DNA of 5,222 nt from Planctomycetota bacterium (GTDB lineage: Bacteria; Planctomycetota; MHYJ01; JACQXL01). The stretch lies in NCBI GenBank assembly GCA_016208805.1, contig JACQXL010000171.1:1-5222 (forward strand), written 5' to 3'. The position numbers and the translations under genes are program-made. The notes under the pieces were generated by a model. The model was not told the origin of the DNA. It made no database searches and saw nothing but the letters and a program-made list of their open reading frames with translations. Shown here piece by piece: positions 1 to 3,537 of the stretch; the first letter of the stretch is position 1, and each line of letters opens with the position of its first letter.

Positions 1-764
1 TTCCGGCCGTCAATCACGACCCAATCACAATGCGAAAGCCCGCCCGTGGCGAATGCCACATAAGCCGCGTTCTGCAAAGAGGCAATCAGGTCATTGATAT
101 GGTCGTTCTCGTCCGTTAGCACGGTCGGGTCCCAGTCCGCGCTAATCAGGACCTTGCCGGACTGCACTATCCGGTTGACTATAGCCGATTTCAGGGCCGT
201 GCGCATATCCGGCGTGACTCGTGCCACATTAACTGGCCCGCCCAGGCCAATCTGGTCATCGCCCCGCAGATGCCCTTCAACCGTGTTATCGCCGGTCAGC
301 CACATTGCGGCAATCGGCGCCATACCTATACCAATCTCCCGTGAGCCGGTAAAAGGCAGGACGTTCTTGGCCACCTTCTGGCTATAAGTTTCGGCTGAGG
401 CATCAATGGTTTCCTTATAACGTTTGGCCGGTTCACCGTCCACGGTCTCAAATGCCTGGGCCAGAGAGCCGATATAATTATCGTAACTCTTGGCGATATT
501 ATCCGCCTGTTTGCGGACAATCCGGTTACGGTCAAGGCCTGAGCGCGACACGAAACCCGGATTAAGCAAAGGCGCATAGCCGGTTGCGGCCGGCAGCGCC
601 AGTTTGGCCTTATAATCCGACTCGTTACTGATAGCCAGTTGCAATTGCTGGTAGGTCAGGTCGGCGTTATTCTTGGTGCCTCGTTTCCAGCGCTCCACCT
701 GGACCTGGCCGGCCTCGGCCAAATCCATCAGCAGAGCCAATTTAACTTCACTAATCGTATCCAT
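1..764 (-). CDS. Unrecognised protein of at least 254 residues, C-terminus beyond the left edge
   Basis: Reading leftward from the ATG at 764-762, the frame stays open for 254 codons to the window edge without a stop. The start is fixed by AAAAGGAG at 773-780, with AAGGAG 8 bases before the ATG. The protein begins MDTISEVKLALLMDLAEAGQ and looks soluble: no signal peptide or membrane segment, mixed charge, and a Gln/Ala-rich N-terminal helix (roughly residues 5-50). A Gly-rich stretch follows in the middle (GSREIGIGMAP and DDQIGLGGPVNV, around residues 140-180). The region near residue 205 (VLISADWDPTVLTDEND) reads as a beta strand and acidic loop. I do not recognise the family. It is last in a run of four same-strand genes after two microproteins, which would fit a virion, plasmid or other accessory protein, but nothing in the sequence proves that. 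Its coding reality is well supported; its function is unknown. Confidence 0.8.
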   Translation of the reverse strand, partial: MDTISEVKLALLMDLAEAGQVQVERWKRGTKNNADLTYQQLQLAISNESDYKAKLALPAATGYAPLLNPGFVSRSGLDRNRIVRKQADNIAKSYDNYIGSLAQAFETVDGEPAKRYKETIDASAETYSQKVAKNVLPFTGSREIGIGMAPIAAMWLTGDNTVEGHLRGDDQIGLGGPVNVARVTPDMRTALKSAIVNRIVQSGKVLISADWDPTVLTDENDHINDLIASLQNAAYVAFATGGLSHCDWVVIDGR

Positions 765-772
765 ATTCGTTT

Positions 773-780
773 CTCCTTTT
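773..780 (-). promoter_or_regulatory. Ribosome binding site AAAAGGAG of the left-edge gene
   Basis: On the minus strand AAAAGGAG precedes the ATG at 764; AAGGAG lies 8 bases before the start codon. It decides the start of a gene whose stop is outside the window. Confidence 0.75.
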
Positions 781-782
781 TA

Positions 783-831
783 GTAAACGGATTTAACAGA
801 TTTATCCGATTAATCCGCTTAATCAGTTTAC
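783..831. repeat. AT-rich inverted repeat between two small-cluster genes
   Basis: GTAAAC at 783-788 and GTTTAC at 826-831 form an outer inverted repeat around an AT-rich segment rich in GGATT/AATCC words, including the palindrome GATTAATC near 809-816. It fills most of the 72-base spacer between the 34-aa gene and the left-edge gene. No T-tract follows on either strand, so it is not an obvious terminator. It resembles degenerate copies of the ATTAATCYGTGTAATCTG-type dispersed repeat seen at 967-989 and 3158-3180. Confidence 0.4.
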
Positions 832-836
832 AGATT

Positions 837-941
837 TCACCTCTTGGGCAGTAAATCATCATTCGGTCTTCGGGGCAGGAGTTTAATATCCTTAATGGCC
901 GCGCCATTCTTTACCCCTTTGGATTTCTTTACTGTTTTCAT
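837..941 (-). CDS. 34-residue basic microprotein, function unknown
   Basis: The ATG at 941-939 is preceded by AAAGGAG (951-957) at a spacing of 9 bases, an ideal ribosome site. A longer in-frame reading from a TTG at 1061 has no such site, so the short form is preferred. The product starts MKTVKKSKGVKNGAAIKDIK and ends with a Pro/Arg/Asp segment (LLPRRPNDDLLPKR). It is strongly basic in its first half, lacks cysteines and membrane segments, and is probably unstructured or nucleic-acid or partner binding. It sits 133 bases after the 30-aa gene and 72 bases before the left-edge gene, all on one strand. I know of no family for it. The call rests on the ribosome site, position and clean stop; a sequence this short could still be fortuitous. 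Confidence 0.55.
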   Translation of the reverse strand: MKTVKKSKGVKNGAAIKDIKLLPRRPNDDLLPKR

Positions 942-950
942 AATCTTAAA

Positions 951-957
951 CTCCTTT
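951..957 (-). promoter_or_regulatory. Ribosome binding site AAAGGAG abutted by a hairpin
   Basis: AAAGGAG lies 9 bases before the ATG at 941. The 3' arm of an inverted repeat (AGCCACAG 958-965 with CTGTGGCT 982-989) ends immediately next to it, so folding of that hairpin could affect ribosome access. That effect is inference. Confidence 0.6.
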
Positions 958-989
958 AGCCACAGTATTAATCTGTGTAATCTGTGGCT
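958..989. repeat. Inverted repeat AGCCACAG/CTGTGGCT containing a dispersed repeat copy
   Basis: The arms at 958-965 and 982-989 are perfect 8-base inverted repeats. The sequence 967-989 read on the minus strand starts AGCCACAGATTACACAGATT and matches the plus-strand copy at 3158-3180 at 22 of 23 positions. This is a dispersed repeat present twice in the window in opposite orientations. Confidence 0.6.
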
Positions 990-1059
990 GTTAAACAGCC
1001 GGAGGGGCTGTTGTCTCTTGCTTGACGCTTCAGGGCGCCATGAGACCTGTAACAGCCCC
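986..1059 (-). promoter_or_regulatory. Alternating GGCTGTT/AACAGCC array with competing hairpins
   Basis: Four segments alternate in orientation: GGCTGTT at 986-992, AACAGCC at 994-1000, GGGGCTGTT at 1004-1012 and AACAGCCCC at 1051-1059. Each neighbouring pair can form a stem. The longest uses 1004-1012 with 1051-1059 (9 bp) plus GTCTC 1013-1017 with GAGAC 1042-1046, with a 4-base bulge. The 994-1000/1006-1012 stem (5-base loop) excludes it. The array fills the leader between the 30-aa and 34-aa genes. Mutually exclusive stems resemble attenuator logic, but no poly-U terminator is visible, so a regulatory role is a guess. Confidence 0.4.
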
Positions 1060-1074
1060 AACCGAACTGTGGTT

Positions 1075-1167
1075 TCACTTTTTACCTTTCTTGGATAGAA
1101 GGTCTAAAACGATTTCAATAATCGTCCGAATAACCTTTTTCCAGAAATCAGACATTCCCTTAATCAT
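1075..1167 (-). CDS. 30-residue amphipathic basic peptide, function unknown
   Basis: The ATG at 1167-1165 follows AAAAGGAG (1176-1183) by 8 bases, and the frame closes at TGA 1077-1075. The peptide starts MIKGMSDFWKKVIRTIIEIV and ends in a Lys-rich tail (SKKGKK). Hydrophobic residues recur every 3-4 positions (M5, F8/W9, V12/I13, I16/I17, V20/L21, L23/L24) with Lys/Arg/Asp/Glu between them, giving a clear amphipathic helix of net positive charge. Peptides of this build often bind or perturb membranes (phenol-soluble-modulin-like, toxin of a type I toxin-antitoxin pair, or phage lysis peptide); which of these, if any, is unknown. It lies 38 bases after the 84-aa gene, and its leader shares a module with that of the left-edge gene. 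It is short, but the ribosome site and helix pattern make it convincing. Confidence 0.6.
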   Translation of the reverse strand: MIKGMSDFWKKVIRTIIEIVLDLLSKKGKK

Positions 1168-1174
1168 AGGTTTG

Positions 1175-1199
1175 TCTCCTTTTAAGAAGCGGATTTAAC
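1175..1199 (-). repeat. Duplicated leader module GTTAAATCCG...AAAAGGAGA (copy 1; copy 2 at 772-797)
   Basis: On the minus strand this stretch reads GTTAAATCCG, a short variable spacer, then AAAAGGAGA ahead of the 30-aa gene. The same order occurs at 797-772 ahead of the left-edge gene, one base longer. Both end at the ribosome site 8 bases before an ATG. This looks like a duplicated translation-initiation module or a repeat insertion reused as a leader. Confidence 0.5.
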
Positions 1200-1205
1200 C
1201 ATTGA

Positions 1206-1460
1206 TTAATCAGATACAATCCGCCCTTTAGGAAGAATAATAACGGCTGTATCAATCCAACGACGCAGTTTGATAATTGCCTCGTCGTAGAGTTTGATTG
1301 CAACACAGGGCGGAATATCCGACTCTATGGCAATGTAATGCCAGGAGCGGTCATAAACCGCATATTCCATAACGACCTCTGCTTCCATTTCGCTGACAAT
1401 CCCCTTTGCCACGGCCTGTGTTAAAATCCGCGACCCCATATAGTTCCATAGGTTGCTCAT
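1206..1460 (-). CDS. 84-residue hypothetical protein
   Basis: The ATG at 1460-1458 is preceded by AAAGGAG (1468-1474) at 7 bases. The protein starts MSNLWNYMGSRILTQAVAKG and has the order: helical N-terminus, acidic helix with MEAEVVMEYAVYD (about 25-37), a hydrophobic/aromatic strand WHYIAIESDIPP (about 40-51), a second helix with KLYDEAIIKLRRWID (about 56-70), and a strand VIILPKGRI near the end. There is a single Cys (about residue 52), no signal peptide and no membrane segment; it is a small mixed alpha/beta cytosolic protein. I do not recognise a family. It is the first gene of the four-gene run to the left edge and lies directly downstream of a palindromic control region, so it may be transcribed from there. 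Confidence 0.75.
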   Translation of the reverse strand: MSNLWNYMGSRILTQAVAKGIVSEMEAEVVMEYAVYDRSWHYIAIESDIPPCVAIKLYDEAIIKLRRWIDTAVIILPKGRIVSD

Positions 1461-1492
1461 ATGCTTACTCCTTTCCGAGCGTCTTTGCTCTT

Positions 1493-1520
1493 ACTATACT
1501 AAGGTGAAATTTCACCGAAA
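1493..1520 (-). promoter_or_regulatory. Tentative promoter for the small-gene run with palindrome in its spacer
   Basis: Minus-strand TATAGT (1493-1498, one mismatch to TATAAT) has a poor -35 candidate TTTCGG (1515-1520) at a 16-base spacing. The palindrome 1503-1516 falls in between, which is a common operator position. The weak -35 keeps confidence low; an activator or a different -35 is possible. Confidence 0.3.
1503..1516. promoter_or_regulatory. Perfect 14-bp palindrome GGTGAAATTTCACC, operator-like
   Basis: The stretch is fully self-complementary, without a loop, 43 bases upstream of the ATG at 1460. It shares the core TGAAATTTCA with a second palindrome at 1631-1642. Dimeric regulators bind sites of this kind; the regulator is not identifiable here. 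Confidence 0.5.
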
Positions 1521-1630
1521 GGACGGGTAAAAATGATAAATTTAGGATACTTAACCTGAAATGTGTGTTTTATAGAGGGAGTCGGCGGAATGGTTCTGTA
1601 AGATTTTTAGGTATTTCTTAAATCCGAGAA

Positions 1631-1642
1631 ATGAAATTTCAT
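1631..1642. promoter_or_regulatory. Perfect 12-bp palindrome ATGAAATTTCAT, second operator-like site
   Basis: It has the same TGAAATTTCA core as 1503-1516, at a core-to-core distance of 127 bases, just downstream of the unit ending at 1668. The two sites bracket the 207-base gap between transcription units and could support cooperative or looped binding; this is inferred from sequence symmetry only. Confidence 0.4.
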
Positions 1643-1667
1643 CATTGGGGCATATCTACACGATATT

Positions 1668-2087
1668 CTATCTCAAAAATAGTCCATCTTTGGTATAACC
1701 GCCCTTTTGCCACCTGATGTTACCACTGTTTTTTGCGAATTCCATGAGAAGTTTCCAGAGTTTGTTAGGTTTCTTTGTGCGCTTATCAAGAAATACCCCG
1801 TTGCCTAATTTAGGATTATTGTATTTATACGAATGCGTCTCGCTACCAATAGAAATCTCGCAGTGTTCCTCATCTTGCTCAAGAGTAATTTTTATATTGC
1901 GCCAGGTGGTGCCGCGCGGAGTGGTAATAAATGCATCCGAATCTGATAGTGGAGTTAAAATTTCAGCATTGATAAGCAAATTATTGATAGCAAAAGCATC
2001 CTTGAACTTAACAATATAAACCTGATTGTCCTCTAATGTTTTTAGCGACCCCTCTGATACCCCATCAAAAAAAAGGAACAAGAACAA
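1668..2087 (-). CDS. 139-residue frame, probably the C-terminal half of the preceding protein after a frameshift
   Basis: As a separate gene it would start at TTG 2087-2085, but no Shine-Dalgarno precedes that codon and the first residues (MFLFLFFDG) are translated T-rich slippage sequence. It overlaps the end of the 187-aa frame by 23 bases. Skipping one T in the T8 run (2067-2074) joins the two in the order ...RIVLVPFF-DGVSEGSLKTLE..., giving about 319 residues. The C-terminal half has beta-rich segments (QVYIVKFKD, TTWRNIKITLEQ, CEISIGSETHSYKY) and ends with a basic helical region (DKRTKKPNKLWKLLMEFAKN) that could be a small nucleic-acid-binding helical domain. I recognise no family. Coding is convincing; status as an independent gene is not. 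Confidence 0.6.
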   Translation of the reverse strand: MFLFLFFDGVSEGSLKTLEDNQVYIVKFKDAFAINNLLINAEILTPLSDSDAFITTPRGTTWRNIKITLEQDEEHCEISIGSETHSYKYNNPKLGNGVFLDKRTKKPNKLWKLLMEFAKNSGNIRWQKGGYTKDGLFLR

Positions 2088-2628
2088 TTCGTGTGTGATA
2101 GCGACGTAATCGTTGAGGAATACTCAAAAGAATAGATTCACTTGTTTGCTCATTACTCAAAAGCACCAGAACCAAACCGATATTTTGTTTCCCAATATTT
2201 TTGCTACCAATAAAGTAAAGTCGTTTATTTCGCGCATCCAATACTGACGTTTTACCACTAAAGCCATTTTCACGGCTGATATTTGAGATGAAACAATTAA
2301 TATCAAAAGAATACTTGGTGATATCATCATCGGTGAGCGGGATTGATTTTGTATCCGCCTCGCCGTCTGGGCAAACCGCCTCCCATTTACCTGCCACCTT
2401 ACCAACAATCCGTTGATAATCTGAGTTACAGGAAGAACAACCGGAATCACAGGGATAATAATCGCCATCCGGATTATACCGGTGATATTTTAATAATTTT
2501 CCCTTAAGCAGATAATCAAAATCGCTCTCAGAAATGCGTTTTAGTTCGCTGGCCCGGAAAAGACGACTTGGTGATTTTTCCAGTTCCCGCAGGATATGTT
2601 GTAATAATTTACTGATAAAGGATAACAC
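2065..2628 (-). CDS. Cys-cluster protein of unknown function, 187 residues, possibly frameshifted
   Basis: It starts at GTG 2628-2626, 20 bases inside the end of the preceding gene, with a modest GAGG upstream, so translational coupling is likely. The N-terminal third is helical (LLQHILRELEKSPSRLF, ASELKRISESDFDYLLKGK), resembling a small winged-helix or adaptor fold. A Cys cluster follows around residues 60-86: C-x3-C-x2-C (PCDSGCSSCNS) and a fourth Cys in WEAVCPDG. That fits a zinc site with one ligand spaced wider than in a classical knuckle. The C-terminal part alternates strands and loops (KRLYFIGSK, IGLVLVLLSN) and stops at TGA directly after a run of eight T. The frame then continues one register away (see 1668-2087). 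No family recognised; no signal peptide. Confidence 0.7.
   Translation of the reverse strand: MLSFISKLLQHILRELEKSPSRLFRASELKRISESDFDYLLKGKLLKYHRYNPDGDYYPCDSGCSSCNSDYQRIVGKVAGKWEAVCPDGEADTKSIPLTDDDITKYSFDINCFISNISRENGFSGKTSVLDARNKRLYFIGSKNIGKQNIGLVLVLLSNEQTSESILLSIPQRLRRYHTRIVLVPFF
2067..2074 (-). other. T8 run followed by TGA: candidate frameshift site
   Basis: On the coding strand the reading is GTT CCT TTT TTT TGA T. A +1 move of the Phe codon (UUU to overlapping UUU) followed by GAU opens the downstream frame. This resembles the release factor 2 site, where a slippery codon precedes UGA, but no upstream stimulatory Shine-Dalgarno is seen. Transcript slippage, phase variation or a homopolymer count error would give the same picture. 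Confidence 0.5.
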
Positions 2629-3013
2629 CTTGTTCCCTCAGATAATTCTCTATGGTTTCCTTGCCTTGTTTCTTGGTTAAACCAGCAATACTGGTCTTTG
2701 TTATTTCAACTTTTATGGGTTTAAGAGGCAATTCGTTTATCTTTAATGAAAACTGCAATGTTACCGCATCTAAATCAATGACCGTAAGCGATAACCCCAA
2801 ATCTTCATCAATACTCTTTAATAAGTCTTCAGAGCCAAGGGACATTTTAAGCCGGCTCTTTCCGTTCATAGTGCCGGAAAGTTCCAATAGTTTTATTTCA
2901 ATATCATCATTGCCGCTATAAAATTTTTCATCCTTGAGCGGTTCTAAAGAAATTAACCGCTTGGTATAGACCGATGGCGGTTGGACGGTTTTTAGGATAT
3001 GCTGGCCGAACAA
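2609..3013 (-). CDS. Hypothetical protein, first gene of the unknown unit; annotated from TTG but probably begins near 3094
   Basis: From the TTG at 3013 the product is 134 residues. That TTG has no ribosome site, and the frame stays open for 27 more codons, to just after TGA at 3097-3095. The extra residues (LVYDPAKKVLRIKTAGKGDG...) look like normal protein. The promoter (3118-3146) and AAAGGAG (3102-3108) point to initiation at about 3094, where the in-frame codon is TTA, not a standard start. The protein is beta-rich, with alternating strands (DIEIKLLELSGTM, LGLSLTVIDLDAVTLQFSLK, KPIKVEITKTS) and a C-terminal helix with IENYLREQGV. It is likely soluble and cytosolic, with no motif I recognise. 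Its end overlaps the next gene by 20 bases, so the two are probably co-translated and may act together. Confidence 0.7.
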   Translation of the reverse strand: MFGQHILKTVQPPSVYTKRLISLEPLKDEKFYSGNDDIEIKLLELSGTMNGKSRLKMSLGSEDLLKSIDEDLGLSLTVIDLDAVTLQFSLKINELPLKPIKVEITKTSIAGLTKKQGKETIENYLREQGVILYQ

Positions 3014-3101
3014 TTCAATATATTTGTTTTTTGGCCCATCGCCCTTGCCTGCGGTTTTTATCCGCAGAACTTTCTTAGCCGGGTCGTAAACTAATCAGTT
3101 A

Positions 3102-3108
3102 CTCCTTT
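3102..3108 (-). promoter_or_regulatory. Ribosome binding site AAAGGAG without a standard start codon behind it
   Basis: The site is 7 bases before the in-frame codon TTA (3094-3092) and about 3 bases downstream of the predicted transcription start. No ATG, GTG or TTG follows at usable spacing in any frame. It marks where the gene at 2609-3013 should begin. Confidence 0.65.
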
Positions 3109-3117
3109 ATTATACCG

Positions 3118-3146
3118 ATTATGCCATGTCCGTTGGGGCGTGTCAA
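3118..3146 (-). promoter_or_regulatory. Near-consensus sigma70-type promoter for the unknown unit
   Basis: TTGACA (3141-3146, exact consensus) and CATAAT (3118-3123, one mismatch) are separated by exactly 17 bases on the minus strand. A second, perfect TATAAT at 3109-3114 is too far from the -35 (26 bases). The predicted start of transcription is near 3111, giving an untranslated leader of only about 17 bases before 3094. Confidence 0.75.
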
Positions 3147-3157
3147 GGAGAAGTGGG

Positions 3158-3180
3158 AGCCACAGATTACACGGATTAAT
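3158..3180 (+). repeat. Dispersed repeat AGCCACAGATTACACGGATT, second copy inverted at 967-989
   Basis: It matches the minus strand of 967-989 at 22 of 23 positions. Words of this kind (ATTAATCCGTGTAATCTGTGG) are common as interspersed repeats in many uncultivated bacterial genomes; that is general recollection, not a search result. It lies just upstream of the promoter at 3118-3146. Confidence 0.55.
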
Positions 3181-3293
3181 TCTGTCTCTTACCAGTCCCT
3201 GTTTTATGGTGCGGAATGGAGGAATGCGGTCATTAAAAAGGCACCCTGACCCGGACTTTGGATGGCTTGGTTGTCCTCAGTGTTCTTTTACCG
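3181..3293. other. Non-coding stretch with no recognised element
   Basis: This is part of the 443-base gap between metG and the unknown unit. One short plus-strand frame (3206-3298, 30 codons) lacks a usable ribosome site and family resemblance. I see no RNA gene, terminator or repeat in it. Confidence 0.4.
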
Positions 3294-3297
3294 GTTA

Positions 3298-3448
3298 ACA
3301 GGTCGTCTGCCGCTTAGTATTCGCTTTCATAAGTCCGTTCATATTCTTATGAACGGACACCCCGCTCTTTCTCGTAAAGAGCGGGACATTCGGGCTATGA
3401 ACGAATTCATGAAAGCGAGCACTTAGGGGCGATACCACCACAGGTCGT
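3298..3448. mobile_element. Palindromic MITE-like element flanked by a 9-bp direct repeat
   Basis: ACAGGTCGT occurs perfectly at 3298-3306 and 3440-3448, enclosing 133 bases. Inside, an outer stem pairs 3309-3330 with 3409-3430 (22 positions, three mismatches and one wobble; the inner 10 bp are perfect). Two perfect 10-bp hairpins are nested in it: GTCCGTTCAT/ATGAACGGAC (3333-3358, 6-base loop) and CCCGCTCTTT/AAAGAGCGGG (3361-3385, 5-base loop). A weaker ATTCG/CGAAT stem lies at 3388-3406. The whole can fold as a multi-arm cruciform or RNA. The 9-bp repeat looks like a target-site duplication, implying transposition of a non-coding element by a transposase encoded elsewhere. The right inverted arm stops 9 bases short of the repeat, so the true ends are uncertain. 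Confidence 0.6.
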
Positions 3449-3455
3449 TAACATA

Positions 3456-3502
3456 GTCATCCCAATGGGATTGCTTCGTTCCCTCTGGTCACTCGCAATG
3501 AC
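3456..3502. repeat. GTCATTGCGAG...GAAGCAATC family dispersed repeat
   Basis: The minus strand begins GTCATTGCGAGTGACC and continues through GGGAACGAAGCAATCCC to GATGAC. The ends GTCAT (3456-3460) and ATGAC (3498-3502) are inverted repeats. ATTGC (3470-3474) and GCAAT (3495-3499) add a second pair. This is a widely distributed short repeat in many bacteria. It sits 35 bases after the metG stop; no T-tract makes it a clear terminator. Confidence 0.6.
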
Positions 3503-3537
3503 ACTTGAGGAAGGTTTCAACAGAAATAGTATTATAT

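Noticed and set aside
942..1061. Longer form of the 34-aa protein starting at TTG 1061
   Set aside because: No ribosome site before 1061, the extra residues read through the inverted-repeat array, and AAAGGAG fixes the start at 941.
1717..2921. Plus-strand frames opposite the unknown unit and the minus-strand frame 2157-2468
   Set aside because: No ribosome sites, and they overlap frames with better start signals, gene-like overlaps and plausible protein composition.
3109..3114. Perfect TATAAT as the -10 of the promoter
   Set aside because: It is 26 bases from TTGACA and overlaps the predicted transcription start; CATAAT at 3118-3123 has the proper 17-base spacing.
3206..3298. Plus-strand frame of 30 codons with a CPQC motif in the gap after metG
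   Set aside because: No usable ribosome site or promoter, short, surrounded by repeats, and no family resemblance; most likely chance.
3361..3385. Rho-independent terminator of metG
   Set aside because: The hairpin is strong, but no T-run follows it on either strand and it lies more than 150 bases after the stop; better explained as part of the palindromic element.
3298..3448. Integron attC site
   Set aside because: The inverted-repeat layout is suggestive, but the required GTTRRRY and RYYYAAC core sites are absent and no integron cassette genes are near.
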